Source of the DNA: Streptomyces sp. NBC_00459
Lineage (GTDB): Bacteria > Actinomycetota > Actinomycetes > Streptomycetales > Streptomycetaceae
NCBI RefSeq assembly: GCF_036013955.1
Contig: NZ_CP107903.1
Coordinates: forward strand, 7,564,001 to 7,628,000
Direction: 5' to 3'
Length of the DNA: 64,000 bases
The translations under genes were made by a program, and so were the position numbers. This document shows, piece by piece, positions 9,154 to 17,699 of this stretch; the first letter of the stretch is position 1; each line of letters begins with the position of its first letter. Under the pieces are notes generated by a model. That model was not told where the DNA came from and searched no databases. It worked only from the letters and a program-made list of their open reading frames with translations.

Positions 9154-9292
9154 GAGCGACACGTCAAGGGTTCGCGCAATCTCGACGTAACTTTCGGGGA
9201 CCGCACGGAGGCCTTCGGAGCGGGTCGGGGTCCATCCCGGCTCGGTTTCCTGGGTGGCTATCGGGTTTGCCGCGTCGTCCGAGGAGCTTCCC

Positions 9293-10483
9293 GTGTCGAT
9301 GCATGACATCGGGTCCCCCGGCCCGTATCGCCCTGTCCGAGATGACCGACGACCTGCGGGCGCTGGTCGAGTACGAGACCCCCAGTGACGACAAGGAACT
9401 GCTGACCGCCTGACTCGCCGCCATCGAGACCTGGGCGGGCCGACGCCTCGGGCCGGCGGACGAGACCGTGCGCCATGACGGCGGCGAGCACGGAGACGTC
9501 CTGGAACTCCTCCACCGGGGCACCTCGCGGACATCGGTGCTGCCGCTCGCCCACCACGACACCGTGTGGCCGGCCGGCACCCTCGCCGAGTGGCCGTTCA
9601 CCGTGACGGACGACGGCCGGGTGAGCGCGCCGGGCGGCTTCGACATGAAGTGTCGCCTGGTGCAGGCGGTCTGGGCGCTGCGTCTGCTGTGTGAACGGAA
9701 CCTGGCGCGAGCGACGGTGCGTCTGCTCGTCAACGGCGACGAGGAGATCGGCAGCCCGTCTCCCGGCAGCCCGTCTCCCGGCCGCACATCGAGCGGCTCG
9801 GTGAGCAGGTGGCGGCCACGCTGGTGCGCGAGCCGGCGGCGGGGCCGGAGGGAGACCGGAGGAGGGCCGGAGGGGAACCCGAAGACGGCGGTCGGCAAGG
9901 GGGTCGGTCTCTTCGAGGTGGCCGTGGAGGGGTCGAGGCACACGCGGGCCCCGACCCGTACGGCGGCGCGAGCGCCGTGCACGCCCTGGCCGAACTGGTC
10001 ACCCCGATCGCGGAGTTGGGCTCACATGACCACGGCACGACGGTCAACGTCGGTGCTATCAGCGGCGGTACGGGGCGCAACGTCATCGCCGGACATGCCC
10101 GCTGCGGTGTCGACGTGCGTATCGCCGACCCCGCCGAGGAGGTCCGCATCGACACCGAACCGGCCGCCTCACGGCCTCCGACCCCCGGGTACGGGTGTCC
10201 GTCTCGGGGGCTGGAACCGTCCGGCGATGGCGCCGACGCCGCCCTCCCAACTCCTCTTCGAGCAGGCGCAGTCGGTGGCGGTGCAGCTCGGTCCGGCGAT
10301 CCGTGAGACGGGCGTGGGCGGGGTCGGTGACGGCAACTTCGTGTCCGCGCTGCGACGTCCGGTCCTGGACGCACTGGGGTCGTGGGCGGGGGTGCGCACG
10401 CCCGCGACGAGCATGTGCTGCCGGCCCACGTTCCGGCCCGTACGGCGCTGCTCGCGGGGTTGCTCGCGGCCCACCCGGAATAG
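9293..10483 (+). pseudogene. Decayed M20-family metallopeptidase
   Basis: Pieces of an M20 (ArgE/DapE/carboxypeptidase G2-like) peptidase run in order but in different frames. After GTG 9293 (GAGGAG at 9281-9286) and MHDIGSP, a frameshift near 9318-9322 leads to MTDDLRALVEYETPS. An in-frame TGA follows at 9411-9413. Then come the metal-site segment HHDTVWPAGTLAEWPF, GGFDMK and VNGDEEIGSP. A shift after about 9780 gives GASAVHALAELVT, HDHGTTVNVGAISGGTGRNV and CGVDVRIADP. Further shifts lead to LLFEQAQSVA and VGDGNFVSALRRPVLDALG, and the end AGLLAAHPE stops at 10481. With at least one stop and three or more shifts it cannot make an intact enzyme. Confidence 0.88.
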
Positions 10484-10537
10484 CCGGACGCTCACGTACG
10501 CTGGAGGAGTGGTCGGCTCAAGCGAACGGGGATTGAG

Positions 10538-10762
10538 ATGACGTACGAGGCGAGGACCGAAGCGGGGACCAAGGCGAGGTTCGAGGCGGCGACCGAAGCG
10601 AAGGCCCCGGAAACCGCCGCTTCGATGCGCCGGGCCCGCTTCGGGCAACTGCCGGAGCGGATCCGCCCGGAGGACATGGTGGCCGCACAGCCGGCGTCGG
10701 TGCCGGATCCCGCGAAGGGCGCGTACAACGAGGACGAGTGGCTGGTCCGGTACTGCCTGTGA
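10538..10762 (+). CDS. Small hypothetical protein
   Basis: A 74-residue acidic protein with an Ala/Glu/Lys-rich N-terminus. Its more constrained C-terminal half (RARFGQLPERIRPEDMV, then AYNEDEWLVRYCL) looks like a conserved actinobacterial small-protein pattern. I cannot name its family. The ATG at 10538 follows GGGGATTGAG. A hairpin terminator follows the gene directly. It lies next to the decayed peptidase, but nothing ties the two together. The short tail suggests a real gene rather than noise. Confidence 0.6.
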   Translation: MTYEARTEAGTKARFEAATEAKAPETAASMRRARFGQLPERIRPEDMVAAQPASVPDPAKGAYNEDEWLVRYCL

Positions 10763-10769
10763 GGTGAGG

Positions 10770-10789
10770 CCGGGTCGCTGCCGACCCGG
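10770..10789. terminator. Hairpin between convergent genes
   Basis: CCGGGTCG (10770-10777), loop CTGC, CGACCCGG (10782-10789). It lies between the stop at 10762 (plus) and the stop at 10810 (minus). Confidence 0.65.
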
Positions 10790-10809
10790 TTCGTCTGCGG
10801 AAGCGGCGG

Positions 10810-11280
10810 TCAGGGCCGCGGAGGTGCTTCGGGCGGCGGGGTCGCATGCCTACCCGTTGCCGGCGGAGGGCTGTTGAAGGTGACGCCGGAGATGTCCCGG
10901 CCCTGGATGACAGGGCTGTTGTGGTAGGTCCCGCCGCTGATCTCGTTGTGCACCACGCTGTCCCGTTCACCGGCCTGTCGCGCGTGCTGTGACCACTCGT
11001 CGAGGCGGCGCGCGAACTCGGCGTCCAGTACGGCCCGGACCGCCAGCGCCGTACTCAGCGCGTGGGCCCGGGCCGTGTCGTTCGGCGCCTGTGCGAGTGC
11101 CGTGAGTTCGGGTTCGGCCGAACTCACGGCCGGGACGACTGTCCCAGGGTCCCCCTCCGTGTCACCGCGGTGGAAGGGGCGCCGGACCAACGCCGTCAGC
11201 CCCTGCCACGCCTGTCGGCCGGCTTCTCCGCCGAGGCCCCCGGCGAGCGCCGCCAGCAATGTCACCGAGATGGGATCCAT
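10810..11280 (-). CDS. Small helical protein with 'PVIQGRDISGVTF' motif
   Basis: A 156-residue protein. Residues 1-35 (MDPISVTLLAALAGGLGGEA...) are hydrophobic and Gly-rich. A helical middle follows, then the motif NEISGGTYHNSPVIQGRDI-SGVTF near residues 111-135 and a Pro-rich tail. The same motif type (GPVVQARDIAGGVHIH) links the N-terminal domain to the NB-ARC domain in the STAND protein at 14859-17333. That suggests a stand-alone adaptor or effector-associated module; the function is not known to me. The start is supported by GAGGGAG 8 bases upstream. It follows a 42-residue membrane-protein gene on the same strand and precedes a convergent terminator. Confidence 0.75.
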   Translation of the reverse strand: MDPISVTLLAALAGGLGGEAGRQAWQGLTALVRRPFHRGDTEGDPGTVVPAVSSAEPELTALAQAPNDTARAHALSTALAVRAVLDAEFARRLDEWSQHARQAGERDSVVHNEISGGTYHNSPVIQGRDISGVTFNSPPPATGRHATPPPEAPPRP

Positions 11281-11307
11281 GGGTGTGCTCCCTCGCGCCG
11301 GACGGAA

Positions 11308-11436
11308 TTAGACGATGGTAGCCGTGAGCCAATCGCTCGGGATACAGATCGCTATTCCGAGGGCGAAGGCCGCCGCCAGGACACGGGGCAGAGCCCGGCG
11401 GAGCCTGCTGGGCTTCGGGTTGTTCGGGGCGTGCAT
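11308..11436 (-). CDS. 42-residue single-span membrane protein
   Basis: Begins at ATG 11436 with AGGAG about 11 bases upstream (GCAGGAGAAACC) and ends at TAA 11308. After a basic N-terminus (MHAPNNPKPSRLRRALPR) comes one hydrophobic stretch, VLAAAFALGIAICIP, then a short tail. The layout predicts one transmembrane helix with the N-terminus inside. It lies 27 bases upstream of the gene encoding the 'PVIQGRDI' protein and is probably co-transcribed. I do not recognise the family. Confidence 0.5.
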   Translation of the reverse strand: MHAPNNPKPSRLRRALPRVLAAAFALGIAICIPSDWLTATIV

Positions 11437-11554
11437 GAGATTTGGTTTCTCCTGCAATCATTCGATGGTTCGGAGCGCGGCTGCGCCCCACCCGATCTTG
11501 CTCCCTTGGGACCTTCGAACGCAAACCGGAAGAACCGTATCTGCGAAAGTCTAT

Positions 11555-14500
11555 TCAACGGGTTCCGGGTCTGGTAGATGTTTGTCGCCGCGCCGATTCC
11601 GTGCGAAGTCCGGCGAGGCTCGCCCGCGCCTGGGACGCTTCTCTGGCCGCGCCTATCCGGTCCGCGACCGCGATGGCCTCGGTGATGTGTGCCGCGGCCG
11701 GGCTCTCCTGCCCCAGTCCCAGTTCGGCGAGTCCCAGCGCGTGCAGCGCCTGAGCCTGCTCGTGTGCGGCGCCCACGCTTCTGGCCAGGTCGAGGGCGTG
11801 CTGGTGACGGGTGGCCGCCTCGCCGAACCGACCTGCGGCGTGCAGGGCGGCGCCCATGGCGTGCAGGGTGTCGGAGGCGTTCCGCCGGTCGCCGAGCCGG
11901 CGGAACGTGGCGAGGGACTCCTGGTACAGATCGAGCATCGCGGTGAGTTCGTCCGGCGAATTCATGGTGTTGGCGAGGTTCACCTGGGTAATGGCACTTT
12001 CTGACGGGCTGCCTGTCTCGCTGAGTGCTTCCAGCGCTTCCTGGAGAATTTGCCGCGCGGTATCGGTGTCGCCCATGCGCAGATGGAGATCCGAGAGATT
12101 GTTGAGAACATGCGCGTATTCGCGTCCGTCTGCCGATCTTCGGAAATCGGTGAGGGCTGCATGGAAGTTCTTTCGGGATTCCTCGAAATTCCCCAGATAG
12201 AGATGGGTTATTCCGAGATTGTTCCTCGACCGGGCGATCTGCCAGCGATCGCCCGAAGGGAGACGCAGGCGCAGGGTGTCGAGCTGGAATTCGAGTGCTT
12301 CCGCCAGTCTGCCGAGATTCCAGTGGAGAACGCCGAGTTGATGAAGGGCCTCGGCCCTGGCCTCGGTGTCGCCGATCTCCCCGGCACCCCGCAGCGCGCG
12401 CCGGTGGGCGGTGCGTGCCTCGTCGTACCGGCCGCAGCGGGACAGCGCGTTGCCCAGGTCGATCAACGCGTGGACCTCGGACTGCCGTTCACCGACGGCG
12501 TGCCAGTGCTGAACGGCGGACGCGTGCATGCGCCGGGCGTCCGCGGAATAGCCCTCCTCGTCGAGGAATCCGGCCAACGCGGCGGCGAGCAGGGCCGCTT
12601 CCCGCAGCCGCCCGGTGGCCCGGCAGTGGCGTTCGGCTGTGAGCAGTGCCGTGCGCTCCGCCAGCAGCCAGCGGCGGGCCGACTGCGGATCGTCCCAGGG
12701 CGGGACGGGGTGCTCCGCAGGTGGGAGGGGACGATGCGGGCGAAGAGCGCGCGGTTGGATCATCCTGTCGGCCGCGTCGGATGCCTGCACATAGAAATTG
12801 ATCATTCTGGAGAGGGCCCGCTCGCGCACGGCGTCCGATTCCTCGGACATGACGAGTGAGCGCGCGTATTCGCCGAGAAGATCGTGGAGCGTGTAGCGCT
12901 CGGGTACGGGCTCGCGTGCCAAGTGGGCGTCGAGGAGTACCTCCAGGACATTTTCCGTGGCGTCATGAGGCAGTCCGGTGAGGGCGGCGAGGGTGTATGC
13001 GTCGATGTCCGGTCCGAAACGAAGACCGATAAATCGGAAAACAGTTTGTTCTTCGGTCGTCAGTGTTCTGTACGAAACCTCGAACGCCGTGGCTATCCCG
13101 CCCCTGCTGCCGTCCCGGATTTCGTTGAGGCGTCCTTGTCCGTGGGTGAGGCGACGCAGGAGATGGGCGGTCGTCCAGGAGGGGCGGGAGGCCAGTCGGC
13201 CGGCGGCCAGCTCGATCGCGAGCGGCAGATACCCGGTCAGCCGGACGATGTCCGCGACCTCGCCCGACTGTCGGGTGCGCTCCTCGCCGGCCACGGAACG
13301 GAACAGCGCGACGGCGTCCTTCGCGGGCAGCACGTCGAGCGGGATCGAGCGGATGCCGGGCAGTCCGGTGAGACGGCGGCGGCTGGTGACGATGACGAGG
13401 GACGGCGACGCGCCAGGCAGCAGGGGGCGCAGTTGTTCCGGGCCCGCGGCGTCGTCGAGGATCACGATGGCGCGCCGGTTGCTGAGCAGGCTGTTCCACA
13501 GGTCCGCCAACTCGTGCGAATCCTGCGGGAGATCCTTGGCGGGGATACCGAAGGCCCGGATCAGGGAGCCGAGTGCGGCCTCGGTGGTGAGCGCGTCCTG
13601 ACCGGGTGAGTGGGCGCGCAGGTCGAGGTGGACGGCGCCGTCCGGGTAGAGCGGCCCGAGTTGCCGGGCCGCGTGCAGCGCGATCAGGGTCTTGCCGACG
13701 CCGGCCATGCCCGACACGGTCTGCAGGGCGATGACGTTGCGGCCGGCCGCCGAACCCGCCGCCAGGGGTGAGGCGGTGTGCATTATCGCGGCCAACTCCT
13801 GTTCCCGGCCGACCAGTTCGGCGTGTGCGGGCAGTGTCCGGGGCGCCGTCACCGCAGTACCGGGGTTCACCGCGACCGCGGGCCGGGGCAGGAAGGTGTG
13901 CACCGGCGCCCCGTTGAGGACGAGCCCGTGCAATCGGGAGAGAGCCGCGCCCGGGTCCGCGCCGAGGTCGTCGCGCAGGCGTCGTCGGACACCTTCGAAG
14001 ACGCGCAGCGCGTCCGCCTGGCGTCCGCTGCCGTAGGTGGCTGTCATGAGTCGGCCGGCGAGCAGTTCGTCGGTGGGATGTTCCTCCAGGAGGGCGGTGA
14101 GGTCGGGGACCAGTTCGGCGTAGCGGCCCTCGCGCAGTTCGAGGTCGATACGGATCAGCTGGGCGGAGAGGTGCCGTTGCCCGAGGACACCCCTGATGTG
14201 TTCGGCCCACAGTCCGGGCAGACCGGCGAGCGGCTCGCCTCGCCAGAGTGCGCCCGCGTCACTCAGCAGACGCAGCGCCCGACGGTCGTCGCCGCTGTCG
14301 CTCAGGGCGCGTGCCTGGGCGGTCAGCCCCTGGAACCGGTGGTAGTCCACCTGGTCCGGGGACACGTTCAGGGAGTAGGTGTGCGCCTGCTGGACGAGCC
14401 GCGCCGCGCTGTCCAGGGTCCGTAGCCTGCGGCGGATCCGGGCGGCGTACGAGTGCAGGCTCACCCGGGGCTGCGCGGGCGGGCTCTCGTCCCACAGCCG

Positions 14501-14647
14501 GTGGATCAGGGCGTCCAGAGAGACCGGGCGCCCCGCTTCGAAAGCCAACGCCGCGACGAGCAACCGCTCCTTGGCTGAGCCGAGCGGATCGGCGTACTGG
14601 TTTCCGCGCAGTTCGACCGGTCCCAGTAAGCGAATTTCCAGGTCCAC
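11555..14647 (-). CDS. AfsR-like SARP regulator (OmpR-type DBD, BTAD, NB-ARC, TPR)
   Basis: A 1030-residue regulator of the AfsR class. The order is: an OmpR-like winged helix (EIRLLGPVELRGN..., about residues 3-90); the bacterial transcriptional activation domain (VDYHRFQGLTAQA to DDLGADPGAALSRLH, 95-245); and NB-ARC with P-loop SGMAGVGKT and Walker B VILDD. A long TPR-rich C-terminus follows (about 590-1015). SARPs bind direct repeats and activate specialised-metabolite genes. The GTG at 14647 places DLEIRLLGP at the start, as in the family; an ATG at 14701 lacks a ribosome site. Codon 7 is TTA (14627-14629), so translation should need the bldA tRNA. It diverges from a STAND gene. Its target cluster is not evident here. 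Confidence 0.92.
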   Translation of the reverse strand: MDLEIRLLGPVELRGNQYADPLGSAKERLLVAALAFEAGRPVSLDALIHRLWDESPPAQPRVSLHSYAARIRRRLRTLDSAARLVQQAHTYSLNVSPDQVDYHRFQGLTAQARALSDSGDDRRALRLLSDAGALWRGEPLAGLPGLWAEHIRGVLGQRHLSAQLIRIDLELREGRYAELVPDLTALLEEHPTDELLAGRLMTATYGSGRQADALRVFEGVRRRLRDDLGADPGAALSRLHGLVLNGAPVHTFLPRPAVAVNPGTAVTAPRTLPAHAELVGREQELAAIMHTASPLAAGSAAGRNVIALQTVSGMAGVGKTLIALHAARQLGPLYPDGAVHLDLRAHSPGQDALTTEAALGSLIRAFGIPAKDLPQDSHELADLWNSLLSNRRAIVILDDAAGPEQLRPLLPGASPSLVIVTSRRRLTGLPGIRSIPLDVLPAKDAVALFRSVAGEERTRQSGEVADIVRLTGYLPLAIELAAGRLASRPSWTTAHLLRRLTHGQGRLNEIRDGSRGGIATAFEVSYRTLTTEEQTVFRFIGLRFGPDIDAYTLAALTGLPHDATENVLEVLLDAHLAREPVPERYTLHDLLGEYARSLVMSEESDAVRERALSRMINFYVQASDAADRMIQPRALRPHRPLPPAEHPVPPWDDPQSARRWLLAERTALLTAERHCRATGRLREAALLAAALAGFLDEEGYSADARRMHASAVQHWHAVGERQSEVHALIDLGNALSRCGRYDEARTAHRRALRGAGEIGDTEARAEALHQLGVLHWNLGRLAEALEFQLDTLRLRLPSGDRWQIARSRNNLGITHLYLGNFEESRKNFHAALTDFRRSADGREYAHVLNNLSDLHLRMGDTDTARQILQEALEALSETGSPSESAITQVNLANTMNSPDELTAMLDLYQESLATFRRLGDRRNASDTLHAMGAALHAAGRFGEAATRHQHALDLARSVGAAHEQAQALHALGLAELGLGQESPAAAHITEAIAVADRIGAAREASQARASLAGLRTESARRQTSTRPGTR

Positions 14648-14701
14648 CAGTGCCCCCGTCCGGCGGTTCGGCCTGCGCTCTGGCGTCGCTAAGAATCGCA
14701 T

Positions 14702-14858
14702 GCGGTCAATAAGTGTTCAAATATTGCTACAACTTGAAATATTTATTGGCTCGATTCTGACCAATACGAACTCGCCAGAAACTCGTTCGGTCTGATGTGG
14801 TCGACGGTCGGGTAGGAGGTGAGACGTCGGGCATCGGGGGACCTGGGGGAAGCGGCGC
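14702..14858. promoter_or_regulatory. AT-rich divergent promoter region with direct repeats
   Basis: This lies between the SARP gene (minus) and the STAND gene (plus). Positions 14704-14760 are strikingly AT-rich for this DNA. They contain a near-identical direct repeat, TTCAAATATT (14716-14725) and TTGAAATATT (14734-14743), with an 18-bp period. Direct repeats are the usual target type of SARP DNA-binding domains, so autoregulation or joint control of both genes is plausible. Confidence 0.5.
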
Positions 14859-17333
14859 ATGCAGCACGTGACGGCCGAGGAATTGCATACGGCCCTGGCA
14901 TCCGCCGTTCGGCGGCCACCGTCCCAGCAGGCACTCGCCCACCTCGTACGCACGCTCCCGGCACCCGCGATCGCGGAGTCCGTAGGAGCCTGGATCGAAC
15001 GGGGCGGCGGAGCGGGCACGGCCGACGGCGTCCGGGCACTCGCCGAACTGCTGGCCGGCGAGGCGGTGAACAGGCCCGAGTTCGCCCGGGAGTTACAGCG
15101 GTGGCGCGCCGACGTCCTGGCCGTCGAAGCCGTGGACCGCTCCCGTCCCCAGGTCGCGAACAGCATCGGAACCTCCGCCCGCGTCGTCGGACCCGTGGTC
15201 CAGGCCCGCGACATCGCGGGCGGCGTCCACATCCACCCCGTAGTCGACCCGTCGGCAGTCAGGGCACCGGCCGTCCCGCGCCAAGTCCCGCCCGCGCCAG
15301 GCCACTTCATCAACCGGCATGCCGAACGGGCCGAGCTGGACCGACTGGCGCGCTCCTCGACCGACGGCTCCACGATCGCCGTCATCAGCGGACCGGCCGG
15401 CATCGGCAAGACCGCACTGGCCTGCCGCTGGCTGCTGGGCCGTGCGGACACCTTCCCGGACGGGCAGCTGTACGTCGATCTGCGCGGGCACTCCGCCGAA
15501 GGTCCCGCGCGCCCGGGCGAACTGCTCACGGAACTGCTGCGCTCCTTCGGCCACGAACGCATCCCCGCCGAACTGAACGAACAGGCGGCGCTGTGGCGGT
15601 CGGTCACCGCCGACGCGCGCATCGCCCTGCTGCTCGACAATGCGCTCAGCGCCGCCCAGGTACGCCCGCTGCTGCCCGGATCGACGGTGGCCCTCACCGT
15701 CGTGACCAGCCGCAACCGGCTGACCGGCCTCGCTCTGGAGGGCGCCGCCTTCGTCTCCCTGGACGTACTGCGAACCGGCGACTCCATGGAACTGCTCAGC
15801 CACCGGGTGGGCGCCGACCGGGTACGGCAGGAGCCGGAGGCCGCACTGGCCATGGCCGAGGCCTGCGCGGGGCTGCCTCTGGCGGTGTGCGTGGCCGGAG
15901 CGCGCGCCGCGTCCCGGCCCCGGCAGTCACTTGCGGTGCTGGCGCGGGCGCTGAGCGGCGGCGAGGGAAGAGGTCCGCTGGAGGCGTTGCGCATGGGAGG
16001 CGAGTCCGCCGTACGTGCCGCGCTCCAGGAGTCGTACCGCCTCCTGGAACCCCAACTTGCCCGCGCGTACCGGCATTTCGGCCTCGCTCCGGTTCCCGTG
16101 CTCACCTCCGCGGTGGCCGCGGCCGTATGCGGCGTCGAGACGGGGGGAGCGGACCGGATGCTCGACGAACTGGTCGAGGTGCACCTCCTTGAGGACCTCG
16201 GGCCGGACCCCCGCACCGGCCTCGACCGCTACCGCTTCCACGACCTGATCCGCGCCCACGCGCGGGAACGCGCCGCCGAGGAGGAGACGACCGAGGACGG
16301 CGAACGGGCCGTGCGACGCGTCGTGGACTTCCATCTCGCCGCGGCCACGGCCGCCGAGGCGCTGCTCACCCCCACCCACCGCAACCTGCGGCGTGACTAC
16401 GCCGAGCCACCCGCCGCGCCGCCCTTCGCCGACGCCGCCGGCGCACTGCGCTGGCTCGACGCCGAACGCGCCCGGCTGATGGCCGTACTGCGGACCGCGG
16501 CGGCGCGGGGCTGGGACGCCGCCACCTGGCAACTCACCGACGCGCTCTGGCCGTTGTTCCTGCGGCTGCGCCCCTACGACCTGTGGATCGAGGCCCATGA
16601 GACCGGCCTCTCCGCGGCCCGCCGGGCCCAGGACCGGGCCGGGATCAGTCGTATGCTCACCTCGGGCGGCGCGGGCCTGCGCAACGTGGGCCGATACGAG
16701 GAGGCCCTGACCTGGTTCGGCCAGGCACTGGACGCGGCCCGCGAGGACCTGGCGGGACTCGCCTCTCAAGAGGCGGGCCAGTCACCGGAGTTGACGGCCG
16801 TCCGGCGCAACGAGGCCCAGGCGCTGCACGGACTCGGGCAGACCCATCGACTGGCCGGCCAACTGGACCTGGCCCGCGAGTGCTTCACCCGGGACCTGGC
16901 CCTGCGTGAGGAGATCGGCTACCGGCGGGGCGCCGCCCTGACCCGGATCTGCCTCGGCGACACGGCACTGGCGGACGGCCGGCCCGACGAGGCGCTGCCC
17001 CATCTCACCCGTGCCCGCGCAGAACTCCTCGCCGAGAACGACCCCTACGACGCGGCTCGCGCCCTGGCGTTCCTGGGCCGTGCCCACGCCCGCCGTGACG
17101 GTCCCCGACATGACCTCGCGGACAGCCAACTCCGCCAGGCCGTCACCGAGTTCGAGGCGACCGGGTCGGTCCACTGGCAGGCCCGGACACTGGAGATGCT
17201 CGGCGAAGGCGCCGAGGAACGCGGGGACTTCGAGCGGGCCGGGGGCTGGTACGCGCAGTCCCTTGCCCGCTACGAGTCGGTCAGTGAGGCTGACGCGGGT
17301 CGGTTGGCGGACCGGCTGCGTCGGGTGCGGTGA
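14859..17333 (+). CDS. STAND NTPase (NB-ARC/TPR) with N-terminal effector-associated-like domain
   Basis: An 824-residue protein. Residues 1-95 form a small helical domain. The linker GPVVQARDIAGGVHIH (about 112-127) is of the type also found in the 156-residue protein at 10810-11280. NB-ARC follows, with P-loop SGPAGIGKT (about 178-186), Walker B IALLLDN and VVTSRNRLTGL. A winged-helix/arm region (RYRFHDLIRAHARERA) leads to TPR repeats (about 590-815). STAND proteins act as ATP-dependent switches that oligomerise on sensing a ligand. No DNA-binding domain is seen. The ATG at 14859 lacks a strong ribosome site (GGGGGAAGCGGCGC). Codon 79 is TTA (15093-15095), predicting bldA dependence like the divergent SARP. 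Confidence 0.88.
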   Translation: MQHVTAEELHTALASAVRRPPSQQALAHLVRTLPAPAIAESVGAWIERGGGAGTADGVRALAELLAGEAVNRPEFARELQRWRADVLAVEAVDRSRPQVANSIGTSARVVGPVVQARDIAGGVHIHPVVDPSAVRAPAVPRQVPPAPGHFINRHAERAELDRLARSSTDGSTIAVISGPAGIGKTALACRWLLGRADTFPDGQLYVDLRGHSAEGPARPGELLTELLRSFGHERIPAELNEQAALWRSVTADARIALLLDNALSAAQVRPLLPGSTVALTVVTSRNRLTGLALEGAAFVSLDVLRTGDSMELLSHRVGADRVRQEPEAALAMAEACAGLPLAVCVAGARAASRPRQSLAVLARALSGGEGRGPLEALRMGGESAVRAALQESYRLLEPQLARAYRHFGLAPVPVLTSAVAAAVCGVETGGADRMLDELVEVHLLEDLGPDPRTGLDRYRFHDLIRAHARERAAEEETTEDGERAVRRVVDFHLAAATAAEALLTPTHRNLRRDYAEPPAAPPFADAAGALRWLDAERARLMAVLRTAAARGWDAATWQLTDALWPLFLRLRPYDLWIEAHETGLSAARRAQDRAGISRMLTSGGAGLRNVGRYEEALTWFGQALDAAREDLAGLASQEAGQSPELTAVRRNEAQALHGLGQTHRLAGQLDLARECFTRDLALREEIGYRRGAALTRICLGDTALADGRPDEALPHLTRARAELLAENDPYDAARALAFLGRAHARRDGPRHDLADSQLRQAVTEFEATGSVHWQARTLEMLGEGAEERGDFERAGGWYAQSLARYESVSEADAGRLADRLRRVR

Positions 17334-17380
17334 TTTCGGCGGGTGTCCGGGGGCGTGGCGGCTGCCGCCCGCTTCGCTGC

Positions 17381-17467
17381 GGGGACTTCGGGCGGGCCGG
17401 GGACCGGTACACGCAGGCCCCGGCCCGCTTCGAGTCCGTCAGCGAAGCCGATGTGCGTCGGCTGCGG
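17381..17467 (+). repeat. Degenerate copy of the STAND gene 3' end
   Basis: This stretch repeats bases 17223-17309. Translated in the matching frame it reads GDFGRAGDRYTQAPARFESV then SEADVRRLR, against GDFERAGGWYAQSLARYESV then SEADAGRLADRLRR in the intact gene. The offset is 158 bases. It is a tandem partial duplication that has drifted. The end of the minus-strand gene 17439-17699 is read antisense through it. Confidence 0.75.
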
Positions 17468-17699
17468 CACATGCCGTGCTGCGGGAGCGCATCGTGACCC
17501 CGGAGCGCATGCGGAGGACAGGCGTCCCGTCGACCCCGGCGAGCAGCACCAGCAGGCAGCCCGGGTAGCGCCACAGCACGAGGCCGGCCAGCAGCCACGC
17601 GTCGACGGCCGGGCGCGGCCGGGTGCTGAAGAGCACGTCGGCGCACTCCCGCCAGTTCTCGTCGGTGTCGTCGAGACAGACGACCACGAATTCGCTCAC
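17439..17699 (-). CDS. Small hypothetical protein, coupled to upstream gene
   Basis: An 86-residue protein starting at GTG 17699. The start overlaps the TGA of the upstream gene (GTGA, 4 bases), which indicates translational coupling. The N-terminal MSEFVVVCLDDTDENWRECA and a hydrophobic middle (AWLLAGLVLWRYPGCLLVLL) look coherent. The last 10 or so residues (AADAHRLR) are antisense to the duplicated STAND fragment, so the original C-terminus may have been replaced. No family recognised. Confidence 0.6.
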   Translation of the reverse strand: MSEFVVVCLDDTDENWRECADVLFSTRPRPAVDAWLLAGLVLWRYPGCLLVLLAGVDGTPVLRMRSGVTMRSRSTACAAADAHRLR

